A stretch of DNA of 64,000 bases from Codonopsis lanceolata (Eukaryota; Streptophyta; Magnoliopsida; Asterales; Campanulaceae), in contig CM028383.1 in the NCBI GenBank assembly GCA_013146195.2, forward strand, positions 20,483,642 to 20,547,641, read 5' to 3'. The notes beneath the pieces were generated by a model. It ran no database searches. It saw only the letters and a program-made list of their open reading frames with translations, and had not been told where the DNA came from. Positions 47,901-57,658 of this stretch are shown piece by piece (the stretch's first letter is position 1; every line of letters begins with the position of its first letter). The position numbers and the translations under genes were made by a program.

Positions 47901-48482
47901 AATTACAACCCTGACGGTTTGGTTTAACCGGTCAAAAAAACTAATGGTTTCAGTTCTAACATGTGGTTTTCGGCCCTATTAATATCTCATGCAAAAGCTA
48001 GCATGTGTTGTGGTTAAAAACCTATTTATAGTATCGTTTATCTCAAAAACTACCAAGTGTCGTTCAAGCTTGTGCATGGTATCTATCAACACAAAATTTA
48101 CTATATTTAGGTTAACAAAATGTGTCCATAAAACACATAACAACCAAACACAATTAAGAATACTATCCATAGGACTGCGTGAAACATAATAAAGTTGACC
48201 AAATAAAGTCAAAATGGAACGGAGGGGAGTTACCTTCTTGAAATCAGTGGCTTTGAGGGATCCTTCATCGGAGATTGGGAATTGGTACTTCTTACCAGTT
48301 CTATCATCAATAACAGTTAACGATCCCTTCAAATTAGGTGGCGGTGCTACGAACGATTGAGCCGAGACGCCGGAAGTCTCTAGAAAAACAGCCTCCGATT
48401 CAACGGTAGCTGAGAGATGACCCGAGAGCACCGCCAATCGCCCACGCGCCACCGCACTCGATCTGTCTCCTCCACTTTCCAT
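35991..48482 (-). CDS. CSY: Citrate synthase, peroxisomal/glyoxysomal, complete
   Basis: Thirteen exons join in frame to 511 residues: 48234-48482, 46738-46918, 44256-44341, 42716-42820, 39314-39376, 39086-39195, 38479-38598, 38325-38400, 37780-37853, 37545-37665, 36465-36562, 36224-36347 and 35991-36119. All introns are GT-AG. It condenses acetyl-CoA and oxaloacetate to citrate in peroxisomes, for fatty-acid breakdown and glyoxylate metabolism. Residues 15-23 are RLAVLSGHL, a perfect PTS2 signal (R-L-x5-H-L). Active-site residues are His290 (HAEHEMN), His325 (GPLHGGANE) and Asp420 (PNVDFYSG). FGHRVYKNYDPRA is also present. Length and ends match plant peroxisomal forms. Introns are swollen by repeats up to 3.3 kb (intron 4) but splice sites are intact. 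No stop breaks the frame, so it is probably functional. Confidence 0.96.
37924..38219. mobile_element. Stowaway-type MITE in citrate synthase intron 8
   Basis: Terminal inverted repeats CTCCCTCTGTTTAAAACTAA at the left and CTCCCTCGGTTTCAAAATAA inward from the right, with AAGTGTCGTTTT shared further in. 296 bp. The right flank is TA, but the left flank is AA, so the target duplication is imperfect. Lies between exons 8 and 9. Confidence 0.8.
43176..43211 (-). mobile_element. Micro LINE-tail insertion in citrate synthase intron 3
   Basis: A perfect 10-bp duplication (ATATTTTGGC, 43176-43185 and 43202-43211) flanks 16 nt that read, on the minus strand, TTACTTAT followed by an A-run. This matches the LINE 3' end apart from a missing C before the A-run. 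Confidence 0.65.
43291..43402. repeat. 59-bp tandem duplication in citrate synthase intron 3
   Basis: GCACAAGAACCTCTCCATGG starts at 43291 and again at 43350. The copies are nearly identical through GAAAGTAAGCAG, so the duplication is recent. No function is suggested. Confidence 0.95.
45211..45341. repeat. 72-bp imperfect tandem duplication in citrate synthase intron 2
   Basis: TGCAGACAGACATGC begins at 45214 and 45286. Both copies continue to CATAGTCCG-AGGAAGA-GGAAAGAAAGG with small differences. Confidence 0.85.
45351..45797. repeat. 223-bp tandem duplication in citrate synthase intron 2
   Basis: ATAAACTGGGGTT starts at 45351 and 45574. The two copies share CGCCTATAGGGTCATGAAAGAGG, TCAATTTGGCTGAGATCTTC and GACTCCATTTA-TGCCCCTTCCGAC. 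The two copies differ at scattered sites. Not a recognised transposon. Confidence 0.85.
47464..48228. mobile_element. Possible Stowaway-like element abutting the intron 1 splice donor of citrate synthase
   Basis: Left end CCCCTCCATCCCATAAATAG; right end, read inward, CCCCTCCGTTCCATTTTGAC, ending five bases from exon 1. The middle (about 47610-47960) holds CGGTTTGG-type sequence that looks like a further nested insertion. End similarity is short and no clean TA pair was found, so this is tentative. Confidence 0.4.
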
Positions 48483-48700
48483 CTTTCTTACTTCTCACAG
48501 ATTAACAAAACCCTATTAATAATCACCTAATTTTGCAATTCAATTCAAAACGAATTTCAAAACCCTTGTTCTTGATTGATCCGATTAATTAATATAGAGA
48601 CGGGAAGGAATTGGTTTGGTTGCCGCGAAAAGACGGTTGATGTTGCCAGTAATATGTAATGACGAAGTTCCTCGATATGAGTAATTTTTTTGAAGATTTT
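48483..48700 (-). promoter_or_regulatory. Proximal upstream region of citrate synthase
   Basis: Only 218 bp separate the ATG from the edge of a MITE. The stretch is unremarkable and AT-rich, with no clear TATA box. It must contain the 5' UTR and probably the core promoter, unless transcription starts inside the MITE. Confidence 0.4.
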
Positions 48701-49789
48701 AGTGCAAAATACAGATAACCCCCTCAGCTATTAGTCGGGTTTGAATTGCCCTCCTCATCTACCAATTGAAACAATATATCCCCCTAAACTATTACAGGTA
48801 AGTCCAATGGTGGTAATTATCTATAGGTATCAAAACCAAAATTTGATACCTATTAGTTACTATTCATGAGTATTAAATAATCATCTTCAACCATATGTAC
48901 CAAAATTTAATATAATAATAATTTTAAAAAAATTAAATCCAACACATATAATAATATAAAAACAAAATTAAAATATTAATATACAATAATTTACCAACAC
49001 ATATTATGACATAAATATATGATCAAAATGAAGGGTATTAAAATTAAATGTGGTACTAAGAGAGATATCAAATTTGGTACATTTCCTATTACCATATCTA
49101 ATTTTGATATATTTTACTTTAACCATTGAAAACCTAATACTCTTAGATAAGTATAAATATTTGGTTTTGACCCCTATCATTGGATTTTTCCTAATTAGAT
49201 TGATGTAAAATGCTCACCTAAGACCTACGCGATCACTTTTAGATACTTGTTTTGAACATAATGTCATTTTAGTGTTTTAAGTGAATATTTTACCCTTGAT
49301 CAGAAATTATTACTCTTTCCCTTCCTAAATAATTGTCCTGCTTTCTTTATAGTTCGTTCCAAAAAAAAAGTGTTTCCAAACTTTCTTTTTCAATAAATTA
49401 TTTTTACCATTTTATCCTTACTTTTTATATTTTAAGGTGGGATCACATACATATGGATTTTATGGAAAATTATATATTTTACCAATATTTATAATAAAGT
49501 CAATTAATTTTTTTTATCTGTGTGACAAGTCAAACAGAATACCAACATTTTAGGAATAGATGGAATAATATACTTAATTGGTTAAATTACCGATACTCAA
49601 TCATCAACATTAAAAGGACAATATAGTGAAAAAGAATACCAACATTTTTTATCAACTTAAATGACAATGCCTCAACAGAAGGTCAGATTAAAGAAAAATT
49701 GATAGTTTAGGGTATATATTGATTCAATCGATAGTTAAGGGGGCAATATAACTTTGACTCATAACTAAGGGATCTGTCTTTAATATACC
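48701..49789. mobile_element. Mutator-type MITE (1.09 kb) upstream of citrate synthase
   Basis: The perfect 9-bp duplication GAAGATTTT (48692-48700 and 49790-49798) is the hallmark of Mutator-like elements. The ends form a long imperfect inverted repeat of about 80 bp: CAGATAACCCCCTCAGCTAT and ATTGAAACAATATATCCCCC at the left pair with CAGATCCCTTAGTTATGAGT and ATTGAATCAATATATACCCT inward from the right. No transposase ORF. A decayed Stowaway-like stretch (about 49308-49565) lies inside. Confidence 0.85.
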
Positions 49790-49798
49790 GAAGATTTT

Positions 49799-50553
49799 AT
49801 TATTAAATTATAGTATATTAAATGATGTAGTTATCCAAAACGATCATGCTACCCATTTTTGTCTTTTTACATTTCCATCTATTCTCTGCGTGCCGTTTTA
49901 TACAATTTGGATCACAAAATTTAACTTTCTATTTATTCGTGCCTAACGGTATTCTAGAACTCATTTTCTTTCCGTATTTTTCTTTTGTTTCTGGAAAATA
50001 GTCTATTATTTTATTTTGAAATGTTTTATTAAAAAAGTTAATTTTTAAAAATTAAAGTATAAAAGTGTCATTTTATTACTAATGACCTATTAAAAGTAAC
50101 ATTTTTTTACAATTTTTTGATTTTCAAACGAAGAAAGTATTTTTTTAATTAAAATGAGTAAATGACGGATTGAAAGATCAATAGTAGTTAGGATTCAAAA
50201 ATCTGTCAATACAGTTCGCAATGTAGCTTATTACTGTAATTACACAGGGAAGTACCATTGGTCAGAAACTTAAAAACAGCTGAAGACTTTTAATTTAAAG
50301 CACAAATTAAACACAAATGTTTTACCAAACAATTTACAAGCTAAGTCTATACTTGTAAATCCAGCCTTATGCGCCATTTCCTACAAATTCAGAGAAAGTG
50401 TATCAATTGTGTTGATATCACTATTATCTCTCTAAGTAAGCCATGCACATATTTAATGATATTGGATAACCTCAAGTGCAAAATCGTCTAACTCTTACCC
50501 TACGATTAAATCTTAGGAATCTTACTTTCTAACCCATCTAGATCTGAAATCTA
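49799..50553. other. Intergenic AT-rich stretch, nothing recognised
   Basis: No ORF, repeat pair or RNA gene was identified. The right part may be internal sequence of the retroelement whose primer site lies at 50555-50566. Confidence 0.5.
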
Positions 50554-50568
50554 AGCTCTAATGCCAAC

Positions 50569-51609
50569 TGTAATGCCCTAAAATTTCGGCCTAACTATAG
50601 GGGCCCACATAATGGCCACATCACCAATAACCTCAAAAAATCATACTAAAACTCAAACATCAAATATTCGAACATAAATCTCTTAACGAATTTACTTACA
50701 AGATCAAAATGTATGTCTAAATAAAACTTCCAAATTCCAGTTAATGATTACAAATAACAATCCATAACATAACGAAATTTTATTCTCTTCAATTGGACCC
50801 ACCCGAACCGAACCGAACCAAATTTCAATATTTCCATTTCTTAATTATATCCTGAAAGAAAAGGAGTAGAAAAAAAGTGAGCGAACAAAGCCCAGTAAGT
50901 TCATATACAACCCCTCTGGTTTCTTAGGAGGAGTTGACTAGGAAGAAAGTCAAACGATATATAGTGTCAAAAAATGGAGATGTCAAAGGAATTATTTTTA
51001 TGAAATCTAACAAGATTAAACATTCATTAATCGAGGAACAATTACTAAGCTCATCAGAATAAATCAGATCAATATCAAATACTACAAATGACATTATGAT
51101 CACATAAGCGGTCATTTTAGACGAAACAAAAGGTGGCTCCAAGGAACCTCAAATATCAAAGTACTCTAAAAGGGTCAAAAGCAAAATGGTATATCCAGAT
51201 TACCCCACCATAGTTCCTATGGTGTAATGTCGCCTTAACAGGCCAAATGATCATTCAAATTGTCTTAGTGATCATAACAGAGTTTTTCAAAAATAATTAC
51301 AATTTCAACAAAATCAAATACAAATGATAACCGAATAAAATATCACACATCGGGTTTAAACAATTTGTGAGATTCATAAGGCAAGTCACAATTAAGAATA
51401 ACAAAAGAACGGATACGACATGATTTCAAATTCAAATACCAACCAAAGGTCGGCACACGTTTTCAAAGAAAGGTAAATGTCAATGAAATAACTGAAGCCT
51501 AACAATTAAGAATGAAGATTTCAAATAACCTAAACGATGCATAATCCCTTACCTAAATAATGCTTCAAAATTAACTTGTCAGTCGAGCTCCCGGGCTCGG
51601 GTCGTTACA
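50569..51609 (-). repeat. Orphan 5' LTR with adjoining primer site
   Basis: Read on the minus strand, the LTR runs from TGTAACGACCCGAGC (51609) to GGCATTACA (50569), 1041 bp, with TG...CA ends. It is followed directly by GTTGGCATTAGAGC (50568-50555), a near match to the methionine-tRNA primer site TTGGTATCAGAGC. No gag or pol of this element follows to the left, so it is truncated. Confidence 0.7.
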
Positions 51610-51777
51610 AATACTCTTCCAACCCAGTAGCTACATTGTTCATAAAAAAATTTACAGCTAAATTAATAATGTAGTCTGGGTAGTAGACATTATATAATAT
51701 TTTAAATACCATTTTTCTTCCTACCCATTAATACCCCTTTGTACAAACCCATCAAAAAGGCAAAGCTAAAAATACAC

Positions 51778-51785
51778 TATATAAA
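51778..51785 (+). promoter_or_regulatory. TATA box candidate upstream of the 51956 ORF
   Basis: TATATAAA in a gene-like leader context, 171 bp before the ATG at 51956. Motif call only. Confidence 0.35.
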
Positions 51786-51955
51786 ATTCAATCATTTCCC
51801 CTACACTTAGTTATTCTCCACCTCAAACAAACATCCACCCACTCAACTCTCTACTTCTACACACCTCCTCCATCAAAACCACAACACCTACAAATTTATG
51901 TTTCATTCTCCAGTTACAAGCCCAAACTCAGATCATCCGAAACAATAGAAAAACA

Positions 51956-52189
51956 ATGAGGCAATATTCTTTTGAAATCATCAATTCGTTTTCTTTACTT
52001 TTCTTTCCAGTTTCTTTTTTTCTTTTGTCCTCTCTGTTCTTTATCTTTTCTCGTTCTTTATCTTTTCTACCTTCATGTTCTTCCTCTCTCTACCTTCTTG
52101 CCAAAAATAAAATCAACCTAACCCAAACTACTGTGGGTGACTTTTCCGTTCAAAATATTTTGCAGATTTTAACTCCGTGTCTATTTTAA
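51956..52189 (+). CDS. Small ORF with signal-peptide-like N-terminus, possibly the first part of a broken gene
   Basis: 77 codons from an ATG. Residues 10-45 are strongly hydrophobic (SFSLLFFPVSFFLLSSLFFI), followed by NKINLTQTTVGDFSVQN. A TATATAAA at 51778-51785 and a CA/CT-rich leader of about 150 bp precede it in normal spacing for a plant promoter. The family is not recognised. A solo LTR inserted 75 bp after the stop may separate it from later exons. It could be a chance ORF. Confidence 0.3.
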   Translation: MRQYSFEIINSFSLLFFPVSFFLLSSLFFIFSRSLSFLPSCSSSLYLLAKNKINLTQTTVGDFSVQNILQILTPCLF

Positions 52190-52419
52190 TGGTGAGTTAA
52201 ACATGTTCATCCACTTAAAAATTACATCACCGAAAACAACCAAATGAAAAACCCCCTTTAAGAGTGTGAGGTTCCCAGGGTGCAACCCGCGCCCCGCGCG
52301 CCCTTGGATAGGGGTGCGCGCGTGATGCGGACACCACCGCCTCGCTCCACCCTCCCTTGTTTAGGGGAAGACGAAATCAAAAGTGCGAGAGAAGTGATGT
52401 ATATGTTAGCGCGTTTGAA

Positions 52420-52795
52420 TGCGCCTTGGTTGCCTTTAGTGGATTTTTTATCCAATATGAGAACTTATGGTTTCCCGCATCAAGTTATCCCTTTTTTAGG
52501 GGATACCAGGATATGAGAATGCATTACCCTTTCATTCCCATTTTCCTTTTTTTTAGGGGAAAATGGAAAAGTGGAAAAAAGGATATTGCGACGCCCCCAT
52601 TATGGATTTTATTAAAAATAGCCTTGTGGCTCGTTTTAGATCACTATGGGAGCTTTGGGTTTCCGCATCAAGTTATCCCTTTTTTAGGGGATACCAGGAT
52701 ATGGGAATACATCACCCTTCCATTCCTATTCTCTCTTTTTTAGGGGAGAACGGAAAAGTGCAAAGAAGGAGTGTTGCGAGGCCCCACTGGATCTG
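52420..52795. repeat. 187-bp tandem duplication in the solo LTR
   Basis: GCATCAAGTTATCCCTTTTT begins at 52478 and 52665. Both copies continue through GGGGATACCAGGATATG and a T-rich GGGGA segment to GTGGAAAA/GTGCAAAG and TTGCGA-GCCCC. Confidence 0.9.
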
Positions 52796-53352
52796 AAAGT
52801 TTTAGAGTCGCCATCTTTATTTTAAGGCAAAATAAAGCAAAACCAAAAAAAGAGAGAAAAATAAACCAGAGAAAAAGAAACGGGTTCGGAGGCTAAGTTA
52901 CGAGTTGGGAAGGTGCTAGGCACCCAACTCGCCCTTTCGGCCTCAAAAGTGGTTTTTGGCTGAAGTATGTTTATTATTATATTTATTTAGCAGATAAATA
53001 AAGCATTAAAAGACAAGAAATTAAAACAAATACATCCATGGCTACATTATTTACGGATTTGTAGCCATTTCCTTACAATAATTACAAATGTACTTAAAAA
53101 TATTTGGCCATTATAATGGCTCTTTTACATAGTATTTCCTATTCTAATCCGGGCAGCACAACAGCTTATATTGACTATATTGTGCCGGATTTAAATAACA
53201 ACTTTAAAATAATAAATGACTGGAAAAGTAAATAAGTAAATAAAATAACACCCTTAAAGGCTTTACCTTTTAGAGCGATAGTGTGCTCGCTCTGTCCTTC
53301 AGGGAGAGGGAGCCTTTTTTGTTGTTTGTTGTGTGGTTATTGTTTTGATTTA

Positions 53353-53533
53353 GGCAGAGTGACTGCTTATTTTGGTGACTTTTGACTTGTCTACTCGGGC
53401 AGAGTGACAGCTTATTTTGATAGAGTTTGGCCTTTTTGATTGGGCGGAATAACGGCTTAGTTTTTTGGGTTTTCAGCTCATTATTCGGGCAGAGTAACAG
53501 CTTACTTTGAGATTTTTGGGTCGGGGAAGTGAG
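53353..53533. repeat. 45-bp tandem repeat, 4 copies, in the solo LTR
   Basis: Units begin at 53353, 53398, 53443 and 53488, an exact 45-bp period, each with GGCAGAGTGACAGCTTATTTT or a close variant. Confidence 0.9.
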
Positions 53534-54091
53534 GTGGATACCTAAGAACTAGGCTAGGGATCACTTATAACCTGTGGATATTTATTTTGGCAGAGTTTGG
53601 ACGGGGTTTGGAGACTTTAGTGGGCTTCACTCACCTATCTCGCACCTCTCGCTAATCTCTCGGCGTCGAAGGAACGCAGAGAGAGACAAAGCTTCGTTAC
53701 GATTATTCTCTCAATTTTGTGAACATTGAATGAGGGAGCCGGGGCCTCTTATTTATAGTTGGAGAGGGGATTCATCCGAAATTCTTTGATTTCCTTCACC
53801 CGACATCAATTGATTGTACACCGAGCTTCGCTGAGTGCACAATGCGTTAACTGAGAGAGCTACAGTAAGAGAGCTGGCGCGGCACCCACGGCCCTTTCAG
53901 GCGGCGCCAGAGCCACTATTCAAGTTTGATTTTGGCACTTTCACCCCTCGCAATTTACTGTTTTGCGCATCCTGCTTTGCCTTTCGCATTTTTAACTCCT
54001 GTAACTTGACATTTGTTAAGTTTGAACAGTTCTTGATATTATATGTCAGAGTTACATACCAAGGGTACAAAATTGGGGTGTCTACAAAGAG

Positions 54092-54770
54092 CTTAATGGT
54101 AGAACTGATTTACAGATTATCTTCATGAAACCCAGTTACCTATTTGATATCAAAATTCTAAAATCCAAGGATGGTAACAATTGAAACTCCATCCAACTTT
54201 ACAATTGAAATTCTAAAACCCACTTCAAAAATCCTATGAGTCGGGATGAATGTTTCTTACCTCGATTCGGCTTTGCAAAACCACCGACGGGCTTTCCTTC
54301 CTTTCTTGCCGTCCTTCTCTCGTTCGTCTTGTCGGTAAGATTTATCTCAAGCTTTCCGTCTCTCCCTCTCTCTATGCCTAGCTTTGGGAAAAAATGATTT
54401 TTTTTCTTCATCTCCCTCCCTTTTTATTTCAAAGAGAGACTATCCGTTTTCCTTGTCGATTGATTTGTCTCCATCGTTTTCCGTCCCGATAGTTTGTGAC
54501 TGCGTCTCTTGATTTGCTTTATTTATTTATTTTAATTGTAACCAAACTTAATCAACTTTTAAAAGAGTTTATTAGGTCGGCCCAATTCAAAATGACTCAC
54601 ACTAACCGGGTAGAAGCCCAAACAAATTAATAGTACTAATGGCCTAATTTTGGGGATTTTCTGCCCAAACAAAATAGGCTCAAATTATATTAAGGTCAGC
54701 CCAAAACAATTTATTAATTAATAATATAATAAATATTTTTATTCAAAAATATATATTTGGGTATATTACA
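54092..54770 (-). repeat. 3' LTR part of a chromovirus
   Basis: On the minus strand, an LTR starts with TGTAATATACCC at 54770 directly after a purine-rich AAGGGGGTAAGAG tract and the end of pol. It includes GAATCGAGGTAAGAAAC near 54270. Its far end was not located with confidence because the solo LTR at 52265-54086 lies nearby. Confidence 0.55.
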
Positions 54771-54844
54771 CTCTTACCCCCTTAAAAAAAGTTTAGTCCT
54801 CTAAACTTTACGCCAAAGTAACCAAAAGACTTGGAATACAAATT

Positions 54845-55980
54845 TTATTCAAAAAGTTCAGGGAACTTCTCTCGCATATCTTCTTCCAGCTCTCACGTGG
54901 CTTCTATCTCGATATGATTACTCCACTGTATCTTGACATATAGAATAGTTCGTTTCCTCAACACTTGATCTTTCTGGTCAATAATTCGGACTGGCTTCTC
55001 GTCATAAGTCAGGTCTTCTCGAAATTTTAACGGTTCTTACTCAATCACATGGTTCGGATCTGAGACATACTTCCTTAGCATTGACACATGAAATACCTTG
55101 TGCACTCCAGATAGTGTAGGTGGCAAGGCTAGTCTGTAAGCGACCTCACCAACCCGTTCGAGTATTTTAAAGGGTCCCACAAACCTTGGACTAAGCTTTC
55201 CCCGAATGCCAAACCTCATGACACAAGCTTTCCTCGAATGCCAAACCTCATGACCCCTCTTGTGGGTGAGATTTTAAGGAATACATGGTCCCCCACTTCA
55301 AATTCGAATCTGCGTCGACGATTATCTACATAAGACTTCTGTCGGTTCTGAGCTGCAAGAAGTCGTTTTCGAATCAACTACACTTTCTCGAAGTAACTTG
55401 CACCAACTCCAGTCCTATTAGTTTCCTTTCACCCACCTCATCCCAACAGATAGGCAATCTGCACTTCCGTCCATACATGGCTTCATAGGGTGTCATACTA
55501 ATAGTTGCATGGAAACTATTATTGTAGGTAAACTCCACCAAAGGCAAGTGATCGTCCCAATTACCTTGCAAGTCCAACACACATGCTCGAAGCATATCTT
55601 CCAAAGTTTGTATTGTCCGCTCTGACTGACCGTCTGTCTGTGGGTGAAAAGTTGTGCTCATACTCAAGTTTGTACCCAATACATTCTGTAGGCTACCCCA
55701 AAACTTCGAGGTGAATCTAGCATCACTATCTGACACTATCGATACCGGTACGCCATGCAGATGAACAATCTCATCGATGTACAACTTCACCAACCTTTCC
55801 ATCGAGTCAGTATTTTTAAACGCCAAGAAATGTGCAGACTTGGTCAACTTATCCACAATGACCCAAATTGAATTATACCCCTTCAATGTTCTGGGTAACC
55901 CTACCACGAAGTCCATAGTGATATGCTCCCACTTCCACTCAGGTATCAACAAGGACTGCAACAATCCATCGGGTTTCTGA
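54845..55980 (-). pseudogene. Chromovirus (Ty3/gypsy) integrase and chromodomain end of pol, truncated
   Basis: Integrase with ITMDFVVGLP (first Asp), VSDSDARFTSKFW (second Asp) and DGQSERTIQTLEDMLR (Glu), then PTLSGVHKVFHVSMLRKY and a C-terminal chromodomain-like ELEEDMREKFPELF. A TGA replaces Trp near 54894, and a 29-bp duplication at about 55196-55257 plus further changes break the frame. Upstream pol is cut off at 55980, where a long-LTR element begins. Confidence 0.85.
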
Positions 55981-57368
55981 TGCTTTGTGTTTCTAAGACC
56001 CCGATTACCGATTAGATTGAATTACGTGCAAAGCTCGCATTTCTTCCTTGGCTGATTAATTGTTTGGTTTACGAGAGAGTCTAGATGTGTATGAGAGATC
56101 ACATTAAGACCAAAATACTATTAAGAGATGCCATATAGTTGTTGACTTGCTAAAGTCACAAGTCGTAACTCGACAATGGTCGAAATGCGACGCGATTGAG
56201 AGTTTACTTGCGTTTCGTGTTCCTGACCTCGTTTTGGTCCTAGATCTTTACATGATGATTGAATAACATGTTTAGACGTGTTAGAATTCTAGTTGTATGT
56301 ATTCCTTATGTCTTGTGAAGTTTTGAGGCTTCGAGGATAGTAATTCTTCTTATCGCGTAGTTTGAGATTGAGGCGTGAGATCGTCTCGTCTTTCGGGAGT
56401 TCTTTTCTCCTATCAGTTATTCATCATCTGAGAGGCATTCAGGCCTATTCTATAGCCCTTTGAAGTGTTAATAATCTTGGGTTGTTGCCCGTCGGTTTGT
56501 GGTTTCATTCGACGTTTCGTTAGCAAGTTGTTATACATTGCTTCGGTTTCGCTCCAGGTTGTTTCGGGAGTGTTCTATTTGAGTTCTAAACCATGTTTGA
56601 GTGAAGTTTGGACCTTGGATGATTAGTTTATGAATTGGAGTCTTGTAAGGTTGAATTCTAGACCCTTTCGTGCATTGGAGGACTCGAGGATGCAAGGGGG
56701 AAAGACCTAGACCGAACAAGGAAACAAAAGTTGAAAATTTCTTTTTGCTGAAGTGAAGCGCTCGCATGGCTTCACTACCATGTGACAACATGGGCCTTGG
56801 TCCCTATTTCGGGCAGATTTGGGCATTTGACCAATTTGCCTAACCTAACCCTACCCAAACCCATTCTAACCCACTCCTAAACCTTCCTAACTGTCTTAAG
56901 TTATATCCTAACCAACTAATTGAGTTTTAGAAGGGATTAGTGGGGGTTAATCAAAGGGAAACAACTACATTAATCTAAAACCTAACCCACTTACTTTCTA
57001 ACCTACATGGACCACTAACAACTCATTTAACCCCTCATATTTAGCCAACACTTCTAAAAAACGTGGGAGAGCTCTTGAGAGGTAAATAGAGGAGTCTTCG
57101 AGGGTTCTTGAGTGTTCATACATGGATTCCAAAGCTTGGGAGCTTCATTTCCCAAACCAAGCCATAGATTTGAAGAGGAGGTTGAGGGGAATCTTTCCCA
57201 CCGATTGGAATTTCGTTTTGGTTGCTTGAAGGAGATGATTCAAGGTAAGTTACTACATCTCTTTCGCTTTGTTTTTGCCCCATTGACCCTAGGGAAAACA
57301 ATCTTTGTGTTATGTGAGGTCAATGGGTGCATTTTAGGGCTTTTTAGAGATGCTATGAACCCTAAATA

Positions 57369-57658
57369 CCTAAATGATGATTTTGGTTGGATGAACTTGC
57401 TTGAGACCATGATTAGTATGATATACATGTGTAGTGTAGTATATTAATCCATCCTATGTGATTTATTCAAGTGTTGGGAGCATGATTGGTGAAGTGACTT
57501 AAATGGGTATATGCCTAAATGATGGTTTTGGTTGGATGAACTTGCTTGAGACCATGATTAGTATGATATTCATGTGTAGAGTAGAATGTTAATCCATTCT
57601 ATGTGATTTATTCAAGCCTTGAGAGCATTATTGGTGAAGTGACTTAAATGAGTTTATG
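57369..57658. repeat. 145-bp tandem repeat in the long LTR, 2 copies
   Basis: CCTAAATGATG-TTTTGGTTGG begins at 57369 and 57514. Both copies run through ATGAACTTGCTTGAGACCATG and ATGTGATTTATTCAAG to GGTGAAGTGACTTAAATG. Confidence 0.9.

Larger units (their letters stand above)
52265..54086 (-). mobile_element. Solo LTR (1822 bp)
   Basis: The perfect 5-bp duplication AAGAG (52260-52264 and 54087-54091) flanks TG...CA ends: on the minus strand TGTAGACACCCCAATTTTG to GGGAACCTCACA. It includes GAGTCGCCATCTTTATTTT (near 52807) and GGAAGGTGCTAGGCACCC (near 52908), wording common in plant Ty3/gypsy LTRs. There is no internal region, so this is a solo LTR left by recombination. It holds two tandem arrays, listed separately. 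Confidence 0.88.

Noticed and set aside
47989..48189. 66-codon plus-strand ORF in intron 1 of citrate synthase
   Set aside because: Intron sequence in a repeat-derived stretch; no motif.
52280..52796. ORFs of 77-128 codons in the solo LTR
   Set aside because: They arise from the 187-bp tandem repeat and appear in several frames; not protein-like.
57112..57447. 111-codon ORF in the long LTR
   Set aside because: The homologous stretch in the nested copy does not keep the frame, so coding is unlikely.
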